DNA of 64,000 bases from Burkholderiales bacterium GJ-E10 (GTDB taxonomy: Bacteria > Pseudomonadota > Gammaproteobacteria > Burkholderiales > Burkholderiaceae_F): contig AP014683.1 in NCBI GenBank assembly GCA_000828975.1, positions 3,212,550 through 3,276,549 on the forward strand, read 5' to 3'. Made by a program: the position numbers and the translations under genes. Shown in pieces: positions 53,214 through 62,646 of the stretch; the first letter of the stretch is position 1; each line of letters opens with the position of its first letter. Under the pieces are notes generated by a model. The model saw only the letters and a list, made by a program, of their open reading frames with translations, had not been told where the DNA came from and did not search any database.

Positions 53214-54587
53214 TCAACCCCGCTTCATTCCCCCCGTCATCGATCCGAATGCCCGCATCATCTTCGCCAGGCCGCCCTTGCGCATCTGCTTCATCACCGA
53301 GTTCATCTGCTCGTACTGCGTCAGCAGGCGGTTGACCTCCTGCACCGGCACCCCCGCGCCGGCGGCGATGCGCCGCTTGCGCGAGGCCTTGATCAGTTCG
53401 GGCTTGGTGCGCTCCGCCGGCGTCATCGACTGGATCATGCCCTCCATGCGCCGGATCTGACGCTCGGCCACCTTCGGGTCGAGTTGGCCGGCAGCCTGCG
53501 ACAACTGCGCCGGCAGTTTGTCGATGACCCCGCCCAGTCCGCCCATGCGCCGCATCTGCGCGATCTGTTCCCGGAAGTCGTTGAGATCGAATCGAGCCCC
53601 GGTCTGCATCCGTTTGGCCAGTTTTTCGGCCGCGCCCAGATCGACGGAACTGCGGACTTCCTCGACCAGCGCAACGATGTCGCCCATGCCGAGAATCCGT
53701 CCGGCCATGCGCTCGGGGTCGAACGCCTCCAGGCCGGTCAGCTTCTCCGCCGTGCCGGCGAACTTGATCGGCTTGCCGGTGACGTTGGTGACCGACAGCG
53801 CGACGCCGCCCCGTGCGTCGCCGTCGAGCTTGGTGACGACGACCCCGGTGAGCGGCAGCCGCGCCCCAAACGCCGATGCGGTCTGCACAGCGTCCTGGCC
53901 CAGCATCGCGTCGACGACGAAAAGCGTTTCGATCGGATGCAGCGCAGCGTGCAACTGCGCGATCTCCTCCATCATCGGCTCGTCGACCGTGGTGCGTCCC
54001 GCCGTGTCGACGAGCACCACGTCGATCAGGTGGCGCCGGGCATGGTCGACCGCCGCACGGGCGATATCGACCGGACGCGCGCCGGGCGGCGTCGGAAAGA
54101 ATTCGATCTCGGCCTGCTCGCAGACGGTCTGCAATTGCGCGATGGCCGCCGGGCGGTAGACGTCGACCGATACGGCCAGCACCTTCTTGCGGCGCTGGCC
54201 AGCCAGCCAGCGCCCAAGCTTGCCGACCGTCGTCGTCTTCCCCGCGCCCTGCAGGCCGGCCATCAGGATGACCGCCGGCGGCTGCGTCGCCAGATTCAGC
54301 TCCCGGTCGGCGGCCGGCAGGTCGCCGCCCATCAGTCGCACCAGTTCCCGGTGCACGATTCCGACCAGGGTCTGCCCTGGGGTCAGGCTGCCGAGCACCT
54401 CCTGGCCGAGTGCCTGCTCGCGGATGCGCGCGACGAAATCCCGCACGACGGGCAGGGCGACGTCCGCCTCGAGCAGCGCCAGGCGCACTTCGCGCAGCAT
54501 GTCCTGCGTGTTGGTTTCCGTCAGCCGCGTCTGGCCGCGCATCTGCTTGACGATTCGGGAAAAGCGGTCGGTGATTTGATCGAGCAT
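53214..54587 (-). CDS. ffh: Signal recognition particle protein Ffh
   Basis: This SRP GTPase targets nascent membrane proteins. The 457-aa product begins MLDQITDRFSRIVKQMRGQ and has an N domain, a G domain with GLQGAGKTTTVGKL, DTAGR and TKLDGDARGG, and a methionine-rich M domain (MRRMGGLGG, then MEGMIQSM, MNSVMKQMRKGG). I chose the ATG at 54587. It converges with the transglycosylase gene. Confidence 0.96.
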   Translation of the reverse strand: MLDQITDRFSRIVKQMRGQTRLTETNTQDMLREVRLALLEADVALPVVRDFVARIREQALGQEVLGSLTPGQTLVGIVHRELVRLMGGDLPAADRELNLATQPPAVILMAGLQGAGKTTTVGKLGRWLAGQRRKKVLAVSVDVYRPAAIAQLQTVCEQAEIEFFPTPPGARPVDIARAAVDHARRHLIDVVLVDTAGRTTVDEPMMEEIAQLHAALHPIETLFVVDAMLGQDAVQTASAFGARLPLTGVVVTKLDGDARGGVALSVTNVTGKPIKFAGTAEKLTGLEAFDPERMAGRILGMGDIVALVEEVRSSVDLGAAEKLAKRMQTGARFDLNDFREQIAQMRRMGGLGGVIDKLPAQLSQAAGQLDPKVAERQIRRMEGMIQSMTPAERTKPELIKASRKRRIAAGAGVPVQEVNRLLTQYEQMNSVMKQMRKGGLAKMMRAFGSMTGGMKRG

Positions 54588-54625
54588 TTGAGAAAGTCCG
54601 CCGGGGGCGTGGTATATAGGTCGAC

Positions 54626-55468
54626 ATGCAAACCGAAGGATTCTACGGCGCGGCCTACCTTGTGGTCGCGGGACTGTACCTTGCCGCGGCATATGGCGCC
54701 TGGCGGTCGTTACGGGCGGGGGCCCACCGGCTGCCGGGATGGGTCGTCGGTGCCTTGCCGCTCGCGGTCATCGGACACGGGGGGCTGCTGGCGGTCGACA
54801 TCTTCGGCGGCGGGGGGCTGCGGTTCGGATTCGCCCAGGCGCTGTCGGCGATGATGTTCGTGGCGAGCGCGTTCCTCTGGGTGGAGGACTTTTTCCTGCC
54901 GCTCGGCGGACTCTACACCCTGCTCCTGCCCCTGGCCGCGGCCTGCAGTCTGCTCCCGCTGGGGTTTCCGGGCGAGGAGATCGGGGAAGGCAGTTCGGTG
55001 GCGCTGCGCGTCCACATTTCCGTCTCGATCCTCGCCTACAGCCTGTTCACCATCGCCGCCCTGCACGGCGTGCTGATGAACATCGTGGCCCGGCGGCTGC
55101 ATCGCCCCCGTCGCGAGGCATCGCGTTCCGTCGATACGCTGATCACGCAGTTGCCGCCGCTTCTGTCCCTCGAATCGCTGATCTTCCGCCAGATCGCCGC
55201 GGGGTTCGTGCTGCTGACGACGTCGCTGGGGAGCGGCATCTTCTTTTCGGAAGAGCTGTTCGGTCGGCCGATCCGCGTCGATCACAAGACGGTTTTCTCG
55301 ATCACCGCGTGGGTCGTGTTCGCGATGCTGCTCGTGGGGCGCTATGGCTTCGGCTGGCGCGGGAAGGTGGCGCAGCGCTGGATGTTCACCGGCTTCGCCT
55401 TGCTGCTGCTGGCGTACGTCGGCAGCCGTTTCGTGTTTGAAGTGATCCTGGATCGGGGATGGCAGTGA
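54626..55468 (+). CDS. CcsA/YpjD-like cytochrome c assembly family protein
   Basis: The 280-aa integral membrane protein has about eight hydrophobic helices and conserved His-containing loops (LRVHISVSILAYSLFTIAALHG and VDHKTVFSITAWVVFAMLL) typical of the CcsA family, in which His residues bind heme. It is divergent from ffh, as its relatives are in many proteobacteria. The exact role in cytochrome maturation is not established for this subgroup. Confidence 0.88.
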   Translation: MQTEGFYGAAYLVVAGLYLAAAYGAWRSLRAGAHRLPGWVVGALPLAVIGHGGLLAVDIFGGGGLRFGFAQALSAMMFVASAFLWVEDFFLPLGGLYTLLLPLAAACSLLPLGFPGEEIGEGSSVALRVHISVSILAYSLFTIAALHGVLMNIVARRLHRPRREASRSVDTLITQLPPLLSLESLIFRQIAAGFVLLTTSLGSGIFFSEELFGRPIRVDHKTVFSITAWVVFAMLLVGRYGFGWRGKVAQRWMFTGFALLLLAYVGSRFVFEVILDRGWQ

Positions 55469-55707
55469 GCCGGCTGATATTCTGGCTCCTCGTCGGCGGA
55501 CTGGCGATTTCGGCGTTGCGCCGGCTGGGTGGGGACGGTTCCACGCGCCGCAGCGCCTCCGGAGGACCCTCGCGCGGCGACGCGCCGCGGATCGAGAACA
55601 TGGTGCGCTGTGCGCATTGCGGCGGATATCTGCCCGAGTCCGAAGCGTTGCGGGGACCGGATGGGCGATGGGCGTGTTGTCCGGAGCACCAGGGGCATTC
55701 CGGGTAG
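55459..55707 (+). CDS. PP0621-family small protein
   Basis: The 82-aa protein has an N-terminal membrane helix (LIFWLLVGGLAISAL) and a C-terminal CAHCGGYLPESEAL...CCPEH motif that may bind a metal. It overlaps the previous gene by 10 bases and precedes pilS, a recurrent order in betaproteobacteria. Its function is unknown. Confidence 0.82.
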   Translation: MAVSRLIFWLLVGGLAISALRRLGGDGSTRRSASGGPSRGDAPRIENMVRCAHCGGYLPESEALRGPDGRWACCPEHQGHSG

Positions 55708-55725
55708 CGTGCGCCGGGCGTTTCC

Positions 55726-57495
55726 ATGGCGCAATCCGCTGATCCATCGCGCGCGGCCGACGCGGCCCGCGGGGAGACTGCCGGACTGGTCGTAAGGCCG
55801 GTATGGCAGGCGCTCCGGGCGTTGTCGCTGGTGCGGGTCGCCGCGGCAGTCTTCGCCCTGGTGTTTGCGCTGCTGTTCTCCGTTCCGGTCGAGGCGGGTG
55901 GTTCGGCGGGATCGCCCCACGACGTCACGGCCGTCCTCGGCGTGTACTGCGTCCTGGCGATGATCCTGGCCGCCATGGCGGTCCTGGCACGGCGCCATTT
56001 CACGGCGCAGCTCAGCATCCAGTTCAGCGTGGATCTCCTCTTTGCGACGGTTCTCGTCGTGCTGAGCGGGGGCATCCGCAGCGAATTCGCCGTGTTCTAC
56101 CTCCTGCCGGTGGCGGGTGCGTCGGTGATCTTGCCGACCGGCCCCGCGTTCTTCATTTCGTCGATTGCGGTGGTGGTCCTGCTCGCCGACGCCTTTTTGC
56201 GCAGCGTCCGTCAGGGCCAGGCCGGCGCACAACTGTTCGAGGCCGGCCTGTTCGGCGCGGCGCTGTTCGGCATCACCGCATTGTTGCGCCTGTTGGCAAC
56301 GCGGCTGCGCCGGCAGGAGACCCTGGCGCATGTGCGCGGGGTCGACCTGCACAGCCAGCTGGAAATCAACCGGCTGGTGATTTCGCAGATGGAACAGGGG
56401 GTTCTCGTCGTCGATGCCGCCACCCAGGTGCGCGCGAACAACATCGCGGCGCGCGTGTTCCTGGGCCTGGATCGGGGCGCCCAGCTCACCGGGCGCCGCC
56501 TCGACGAGTTTCCCGCCTTGGCAACGTTGGTGGGCGCCTATCGCCGCTGGCTGTCGTCGCCGGTGCCGGCGGACGAACGGCCGGCGCAGGACGAGTGGGT
56601 GTTCCCGGCGCCGCCGGGAGCCGAATCGGGGGCTGGGGAGACGCCGCGCCCCCTGCGCGCGCGTTTCGCGCGGCCGCCCACATCCCGATCCGGCGAGTTC
56701 GTCATCTTCCTCGAGGATTTGCGCGCGATCGAAGACCGTGCACAACGCCTCAAGCTGGCCGCGATGGGGCGCTTGACGGCATCGATCGCGCACGAGATCC
56801 GCAACCCCCTGGGGGCGATCGGCAATGCCGGGCAGCTGCTCGCGGAGGAAGCACTGACTCCGCTGCAGCGCCGCCTGGTGGAGATCGTGCGGGAAAATAC
56901 TGCGCGGCTCAACCGTTTGGTGGAGGACGTGTTGCGCGTCGCGCGGCGCGATCCGCCGATGGGGGATGCGCTCGATGCGCGCCGGTTCGTCGAAACCTGG
57001 GCCGACGAGTTTCAGCGCGATCGGGCGGTGCCGGAGGGGGTCCTCGCCGTCGAGGGGGCGATCGGCGCGGCGGTGGTGTTCGAGCCGGGGCACCTGCGCC
57101 AAATCCTGTTCAATCTTGTCGATAATGCGGTGCGGTACGCCTCCGGGAAGCCGGGTTGCGTGCGGATCGTCCTGCGCGAAGCGCGCGCCGAGGATCCTGC
57201 GCAGATCTGGGTTCTGGATGACGGCCCGGGCGTGCCGCCAGCGGAACGGGCGGCGATTTTTGAACCGTTCTTCACGAGCCGCGCAAAAGGAACCGGGCTG
57301 GGCTTGTACCTCGCCCGCGAATTCTGCATCGCCAACGGAGCGGAGTTGGTCTACGACCTGTTCGCCCGGGAGGACGGCGTGGATCGTTGCGGATTCGCCG
57401 TGCGCTTCGTGCGCGGCGCGGCCGAGGGGGCAATGGCGGAGGAGCCCCTGGAAACGATCCAGGATCTGGAGAGGGAGGTACGGTGGGGCGACTAG
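55726..57495 (+). CDS. pilS: Sensor histidine kinase PilS
   Basis: The 589-aa sensor of the PilS-PilR system has about six N-terminal membrane helices (residues about 30-200), a PAS-like linker, a HisKA domain with SIAHEIRNPLGAIGN (His356), and an ATPase domain with the N box (LFNLVDNAVRYA), VLDDGPGVP and GTGLGLYLAREF. In known systems PilS senses pilin in the membrane and controls pilA through PilR. Confidence 0.93.
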   Translation: MAQSADPSRAADAARGETAGLVVRPVWQALRALSLVRVAAAVFALVFALLFSVPVEAGGSAGSPHDVTAVLGVYCVLAMILAAMAVLARRHFTAQLSIQFSVDLLFATVLVVLSGGIRSEFAVFYLLPVAGASVILPTGPAFFISSIAVVVLLADAFLRSVRQGQAGAQLFEAGLFGAALFGITALLRLLATRLRRQETLAHVRGVDLHSQLEINRLVISQMEQGVLVVDAATQVRANNIAARVFLGLDRGAQLTGRRLDEFPALATLVGAYRRWLSSPVPADERPAQDEWVFPAPPGAESGAGETPRPLRARFARPPTSRSGEFVIFLEDLRAIEDRAQRLKLAAMGRLTASIAHEIRNPLGAIGNAGQLLAEEALTPLQRRLVEIVRENTARLNRLVEDVLRVARRDPPMGDALDARRFVETWADEFQRDRAVPEGVLAVEGAIGAAVVFEPGHLRQILFNLVDNAVRYASGKPGCVRIVLREARAEDPAQIWVLDDGPGVPPAERAAIFEPFFTSRAKGTGLGLYLAREFCIANGAELVYDLFAREDGVDRCGFAVRFVRGAAEGAMAEEPLETIQDLEREVRWGD

Positions 57496-58970
57496 GGCCG
57501 GTTTCCACGGCAACGGACGGCGGCCGCCCGCAGGGGCTGTCGGTGCTCGTCGTCGACGACGAAGCGGACCTTCGCGAACTGCTCGGAATCACGCTCGAGC
57601 GGTTGGGGCTGCATGTCGACGGGGCCGGAACCCTGGAAGAGGCGCGCGAACGGTTGCGGTCGCGCTCGTATCGCCTTTGCCTGACGGACATGCGTCTGCC
57701 GGACGGCTCGGGACTCGACCTCGTGCGCGAACTCGGTGCGCGGGGGGAACCGAAGATCGCCGTCATCACCGCGTACGGCAGTGCTGACAATGCGGTTGCG
57801 GCGCTCAAGGCCGGCGCATTCGATTACCTCTCGAAGCCGGTGGATCTCGATCAGCTCCGCACGCTGGTGCGTGCCGCCCTCGGCGGGACGGGAGGCGATG
57901 CGGGCGCGGGAGCCGAGGACTTTCTGCCCGGCGGCGCCGGCGCGCGGCTGGTCGGCAACTCGCCGACGATGCAGCAATTGCGCTCGTTGATTGCCCGCCT
58001 GGGGCAAGGCATGGCGCCCGTGGCGATCACCGGCGAATCCGGTTCGGGCAAGGAGCTGGTCGCGCGCGCGATCCACTCCGCGTCGGTGCGTCGGGCCGGC
58101 CCCTTCGTCGCCGTCAACTGCGGTGCGATTCCCGAAACCTTGATGGAAGCGGAATTTTTCGGCTACAAGCGCGGAGCGTTCACCGGTGCCGAACGCGATC
58201 GCGACGGATATTTTCAGGCCGCTTCGGGCGGGACGCTCTTTCTCGACGAAATTGCCGAGCTTCCCCTTGCGATGCAGGTGAAGCTGTTGCGCGTGATCCA
58301 GGAGCGGCGCCTCCAGAAGGTGGGCTCGATTGCCGAGGATCCGACGGACGTGCGCATCCTGAGTGCGACCCACCAGGATCTGGCGCGGCTGGTCGAAGTC
58401 GGTCGGTTTCGGCAGGATCTCTACTACCGGCTGAACGTCATCGAGTTGCGGGTCCCGAGCCTGCGGGAGCGTGCGTCCGACATTCCCGACATTGCCCGTG
58501 CCCTGCTGCAGCGCATCGTCGACCGGACGGGCGTCGCCTTTGCCCGGTTGACGCCCGAAGCCGAAGCGGAATTGGCGCGGCAACCGTTCCCGGGCAATGT
58601 CCGGGAACTGGAAAACGTGCTGGAACGCGCCGTCGTATTCACGGGAGGCGGCGATCTGGCGGCGGCGGATCTGGCCTTGCGGCCGAGTTCGGTGACGATG
58701 GCCGCCGTGCCGGCCGCGGATCCGGGCGCGATGCCGCCCGCGGCGGCGGCACATGGCGCCACCCCGGCCGACGAGCTTGCGGAGCGCGCGCGGATCGAGG
58801 TCATCGACGGGGTGCCGTCCGATCTGGCGGCGTATCTGGACGAGGTGGAGGGTGCGGCGATCCGCGCCGCGCTTGCGAAGACACGCCATAACCGGACCGC
58901 GGCCGCCCAGTTGCTGGGAATTTCCTTTCGTCAGATGCGGTACCGGATGCAGCGCCTGGGGTTGAAGTGA
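57483..58970 (+). CDS. pilR: Sigma-54-dependent response regulator PilR
   Basis: The 495-aa NtrC-family protein has a receiver domain (VLVVDDEADLRELLG; phosphorylated Asp in LTDMRLPDGSG), a sigma-54 AAA+ domain with GESGSGKELVARAIH and the GAFTGA loop, and a C-terminal Fis-type HTH (HNRTAAAQLLGISFRQMRYRM). The GTG start lies inside the pilS end, with GGGAGG upstream. It should activate sigma-54 promoters such as pilA, which is not in this window. Confidence 0.94.
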   Translation: MGRLGPVSTATDGGRPQGLSVLVVDDEADLRELLGITLERLGLHVDGAGTLEEARERLRSRSYRLCLTDMRLPDGSGLDLVRELGARGEPKIAVITAYGSADNAVAALKAGAFDYLSKPVDLDQLRTLVRAALGGTGGDAGAGAEDFLPGGAGARLVGNSPTMQQLRSLIARLGQGMAPVAITGESGSGKELVARAIHSASVRRAGPFVAVNCGAIPETLMEAEFFGYKRGAFTGAERDRDGYFQAASGGTLFLDEIAELPLAMQVKLLRVIQERRLQKVGSIAEDPTDVRILSATHQDLARLVEVGRFRQDLYYRLNVIELRVPSLRERASDIPDIARALLQRIVDRTGVAFARLTPEAEAELARQPFPGNVRELENVLERAVVFTGGGDLAAADLALRPSSVTMAAVPAADPGAMPPAAAAHGATPADELAERARIEVIDGVPSDLAAYLDEVEGAAIRAALAKTRHNRTAAAQLLGISFRQMRYRMQRLGLK

Positions 58971-59548
58971 GTCGTGCCCTGGAGGTCGACGCCGACGGCT
59001 GGATCGCAGGCGTGCGCCGGGTCGCGTCGCCACACTTCGACGCGCGCCCGACCGCCGGTGCTGCCGATACCGTGGTGGATCTCGTCGTGCTGCATTGCAT
59101 CAGCCTGCCGCCCGGGCGGTTCGGCGGCGACGAGGTCGCGCGGTTCTTCGCGGGCACGCTCGATTGCGACGGCCACCCGTTTTTCGCGCGGCTGCGCGGC
59201 GTCCGCGTGTCCGCACACTTTCTGATCGGGCGCGATGGCGTGTTGACGCAATTCGTTTCATGCCGGGACCGGGCATGGCATGCCGGCGCTTCCGCGTTCG
59301 AAGCACGGCCCGGATGCAATGATTTCTCGCTCGGCGTGGAGTTGGAAGGGTGCGAGTACGAACCCTTTGCGGACGCGCAGTACGCCACTCTGGGTGCCCT
59401 GCTCCCCGCCTTGCGGGCCGCCTACCCCCTGCGCGCGGTCCGCGGCCATTCCGAGATCGCGCCTGGGCGCAAGACCGACCCCGGTCCGCTCTTCGATTGG
59501 ACGCGGTTGCGACGGGATTTCGCCGGAAATTCTGCAAGTGATTGCTGA
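58967..59548 (+). CDS. ampD: N-acetylmuramyl-L-alanine amidase AmpD
   Basis: This cytoplasmic zinc amidase recycles anhydromuropeptides. The 193-aa product has zinc ligands in VVLHCISLPPG (His) and RGHSEIAPGRKTDPG (His and Asp), and SAHFLIGRDGVLTQFV between them. It overlaps pilR by four bases (GTGA). Loss of AmpD induces AmpC in some bacteria; no ampC is seen here. Confidence 0.94.
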   Translation: MSRALEVDADGWIAGVRRVASPHFDARPTAGAADTVVDLVVLHCISLPPGRFGGDEVARFFAGTLDCDGHPFFARLRGVRVSAHFLIGRDGVLTQFVSCRDRAWHAGASAFEARPGCNDFSLGVELEGCEYEPFADAQYATLGALLPALRAAYPLRAVRGHSEIAPGRKTDPGPLFDWTRLRRDFAGNSASDC

Positions 59549-59575
59549 CCCCGAAAAGATCTCCTAAGATCGCCA

Positions 59576-59591
59576 CCACAATTTCTTGTTG
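59576..59591. promoter_or_regulatory. NrdR box 1 (degenerate)
   Basis: CCACAATTTCTTGTTG matches the NrdR consensus at about 11 of 16 positions. It is placed exactly 31 bases (three helical turns) before box 2, the spacing NrdR needs. Confidence 0.65.
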
Positions 59592-59606
59592 CTGTTTTGT
59601 TGTTGC

Positions 59607-59622
59607 ATACAAGATATTGTGT
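59607..59622. promoter_or_regulatory. NrdR box 2
   Basis: ATACAAGATATTGTGT reads, on the minus strand, ACACAATATCTTGTAT, a near-consensus NrdR box. With box 1 it predicts repression of nrdAB by NrdR-dATP. The rest of the 164-base ampD-nrdA gap holds no gene. Confidence 0.85.
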
Positions 59623-59712
59623 CCAAAGAACATTTCCAGCCGGCGGCCGCAACCGCGCGGGCGCGGCGCGACAGCGCCGTAGGGCCGGCAATCCGCTGTT
59701 ACGGGGGGATCG

Positions 59713-62622
59713 ATGCAATATCAAAATCAAGGGGAAGCGGCGGTTGCCGCTGCCGCGGGCGGAGGCGCTTTCGGCGGCGCGGTGGCGGGAGATGCGCGGG
59801 TGCAGGCGCTGGCGCATCCCGTGGCGAGCGGACTGGCCGATTACCGGATCATCCGTCGCAACGGCGCCGTCGTCGCCTTCGAACCGTCGAAGATCGCCGT
59901 CGCCATGACCAAGGCATTCCTCGCGGTTCACGGCGGCCAGGCCGCGGCATCGGCGGCGATTCGCGAACAGGTCGAGCGCCTGACCGCCGCCGCCGTGATG
60001 GCGCTCATGCGCCGCGAGCCGGCGGGCGGAACGTTTCACATCGAGGAAGTCCAGGACCAGGTCGAACTGGCGCTCATGCGCGACGGCGCGCACGATGTTG
60101 CCCGCGCCTACGTTCTGTACCGCGAGCGGCGCGCGCAGGAGCGGGCGCAGCACCAGCCGGCGGCGCTGCCGGAGCCGGCCGCGCTGCACGTCACCGACGG
60201 CGGGCGTCGGGTTCCGCTGGATGCGGCGCGCCTGCGTTCGACGATCGAGGCCGCATGCGAGGGGCTGACCGAGTATGTCTCCGTCGATGCCGTGCTGTCG
60301 GCGACGCTCAAGAACCTCTACGACGGCGTCCCGGTGGAGGAGGTGCACAAGTCGGCGATCCTGGCCGCCCGGGCGCGGATCGAAACCGACCCCGCATACA
60401 GCGAGGTGACGGCGCGCCTGCTGTTGCACGTCGTGCGCAAGGAAGTGTTCGGGACCGAAGTGGCGCAGGGCGCGATGGTGGAGCGCTACGCGGAGTATTT
60501 CCCGCGGTGCGTCCGGATCGGGGTCGACGCCGGCCTGCTCGACGAGCGGCTGTTGCAGTTCGACCTGCCGCGGCTGGCGGCGGCGCTCAAGCCGGAGCGC
60601 GACCTGCAGTTTTCGTATCTGGGGTTGCAGACGCTGTACGACCGGTATTTCCTGCACCGCGACGGGCGCCGCTTCGAACTGCCGCAGACGTTTTTCATGC
60701 GGGTGGCGATGGGACTGGCGCTCAATGAGATCGACCGCGAGACGCGGGCGATCGAGTTCTACGATCTGCTCTCGAGCTTCGATTTCATGAGCTCGACGCC
60801 GACGCTGTTCAATTCCGGGACGCAGCACTCCCAGCTTTCGTCCTGCTATCTCAGCACGGTCCCGGATCATCTCGACGGCATCTACGAAGCGATCAAGGAC
60901 AACGCGATGCTCGCCAAGTTCGCGGGCGGTCTGGGCAACGACTGGACCCCGGTGCGCGCGCTCGGCGCCCACATCCGCGGCACGAACGGCAAATCCCAGG
61001 GTGTCGTGCCCTTCCTCAAGGTGGTCAACGACACCGCCGTCGCGGTGAACCAGGGCGGCAAGCGCAAGGGCGCCGTCTGCTGCTATCTGGAGACCTGGCA
61101 TCTGGACATCGAAGAGTTCCTGGATCTGCGCAAGAACACCGGGGACGATCGCCGCCGCACCCATGACATGAATACGGCGAACTGGATTCCCGACCTGTTC
61201 ATGAGGCGGGTATTCGAGGAGGGCGAGTGGACCCTGTTTTCGCCCAGCGACTGTCCGGATCTCCATGACCTGACCGGACAGGCGTTCGAGGCGGCCTACC
61301 GGGCATACGAGGAAAAGGCGGCCCGCGGGGAGCTGCGCCTCTTCAAGAAGGTCGCCGCGACGCATTTGTGGCGCAAGATGCTCTCGATGCTGTTCGAGAC
61401 CGGCCATCCCTGGATCACGTTCAAGGACGCCTGCAACCTGCGCTCGCCGCAGCAACACGTCGGGGTTGTGCATAGTTCCAACCTGTGCACCGAGATCACC
61501 CTGAACACCTCCGAGGAGGAGATCGCCGTCTGCAACCTTGGTTCGGTGAACCTGCTCGCCCATCTGTGCCCGGACGGTTCCGGCGGCTTCGACCTCGACC
61601 TCGAAAAGCTGCGGCGGACGGTGGGGATCGCAATGCGGATGCTCGACAACGTCGTCGACATCAACTACTACGCGGTGTCGAAGGCGCGCAATTCCAATCT
61701 GCGCCACCGGCCGGTCGGCCTCGGGATCATGGGTTTCCAGGATTGCCTGCATCGCCTGCGGATCCCGTACGCATCCGAAGCGGCGGTGGAATTCGCCGAT
61801 CGCAGCCAGGAGGCGGTCTGCTATTTCGCCTATTGGGCCTCCACGGAGCTGGCGGCCGAGCGCGGGCCCTATTCGACCTTCCGCGGCTCGTTGTGGGATC
61901 AGGGAATCCTGCCGCGCGACAGCCTCGAAATCCTGGGGCGGGAGCGGGGCGGCCACCTCGAAGTCGACGCGCAGGAGCGGATGGACTGGGCGGCGCTGCG
62001 CGAACGGATTTCCCGGTACGGGATGCGCAACTCCAACTGCGTTGCGATCGCGCCCACGGCGACGATTTCCAACATCGTCGGGGTATCGGCCAGCATCGAA
62101 CCGACCTATCAGAACCTGTATGTGAAATCCAACCTCTCCGGGGAATTCACGGTCGTCAACCAGCATCTGGTGCGGGAGTTGAAGTCGCTCGGGCTGTGGG
62201 ACGAGGTGATGGTCGCCGATCTCAAGTATTTCGACGGCAGCCTGGCGCGCATCGATCGCATTCCCGAGGAGATCCGGCAGCGGTACGCGACGGCGTTCGA
62301 GGTCGATCCGACCTGGCTGATCGAGTGCGCCTCGCGTCGCCAGAAGTGGATCGATCAGGCGCAGTCGCTCAACATCTACCTGGCGGGGGTTTCGGGCCGC
62401 AAGCTCGACGAGGTCTACAAGCTCGCCTGGTTGCGCGGTTTGAAGACGACCTACTATCTGCGCACGCTGGGGGCGACGCATGCCGAGAAGTCGACGGGAC
62501 GTGCCGGGACGCTCAACGCGGTGCCCGTCGCGGCGGATCCCGCCGTTGCGGTGGCGGAGGGGAAGGTCTGCACGCTGCGCCCCGGGGATGCGGGGTTTGC
62601 CGAGTGCGAAGCGTGCCAATGA
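59713..62622 (+). CDS. nrdA: Class Ia ribonucleotide reductase, alpha subunit
   Basis: The 969-aa protein reduces ribonucleoside diphosphates. It has an N-terminal ATP cone (about residues 37-130; IIRRNGAVVAFEPSKIAVAM), a second cone-like region with VPLDAARLRSTIEAACEGL, the catalytic core with NSGTQHSQLSSCYLSTV, SNLCTEITLNT and the radical-site Cys in the IAVCNLGSVNL region, and a C-terminal redox pair CEAC. The tail after LNAVPVAAD is short. nrdB follows 24 bases downstream. Confidence 0.95.
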   Translation: MQYQNQGEAAVAAAAGGGAFGGAVAGDARVQALAHPVASGLADYRIIRRNGAVVAFEPSKIAVAMTKAFLAVHGGQAAASAAIREQVERLTAAAVMALMRREPAGGTFHIEEVQDQVELALMRDGAHDVARAYVLYRERRAQERAQHQPAALPEPAALHVTDGGRRVPLDAARLRSTIEAACEGLTEYVSVDAVLSATLKNLYDGVPVEEVHKSAILAARARIETDPAYSEVTARLLLHVVRKEVFGTEVAQGAMVERYAEYFPRCVRIGVDAGLLDERLLQFDLPRLAAALKPERDLQFSYLGLQTLYDRYFLHRDGRRFELPQTFFMRVAMGLALNEIDRETRAIEFYDLLSSFDFMSSTPTLFNSGTQHSQLSSCYLSTVPDHLDGIYEAIKDNAMLAKFAGGLGNDWTPVRALGAHIRGTNGKSQGVVPFLKVVNDTAVAVNQGGKRKGAVCCYLETWHLDIEEFLDLRKNTGDDRRRTHDMNTANWIPDLFMRRVFEEGEWTLFSPSDCPDLHDLTGQAFEAAYRAYEEKAARGELRLFKKVAATHLWRKMLSMLFETGHPWITFKDACNLRSPQQHVGVVHSSNLCTEITLNTSEEEIAVCNLGSVNLLAHLCPDGSGGFDLDLEKLRRTVGIAMRMLDNVVDINYYAVSKARNSNLRHRPVGLGIMGFQDCLHRLRIPYASEAAVEFADRSQEAVCYFAYWASTELAAERGPYSTFRGSLWDQGILPRDSLEILGRERGGHLEVDAQERMDWAALRERISRYGMRNSNCVAIAPTATISNIVGVSASIEPTYQNLYVKSNLSGEFTVVNQHLVRELKSLGLWDEVMVADLKYFDGSLARIDRIPEEIRQRYATAFEVDPTWLIECASRRQKWIDQAQSLNIYLAGVSGRKLDEVYKLAWLRGLKTTYYLRTLGATHAEKSTGRAGTLNAVPVAADPAVAVAEGKVCTLRPGDAGFAECEACQ

Positions 62623-62646
62623 CAAGAACAGATCGGGAGAGGAATC

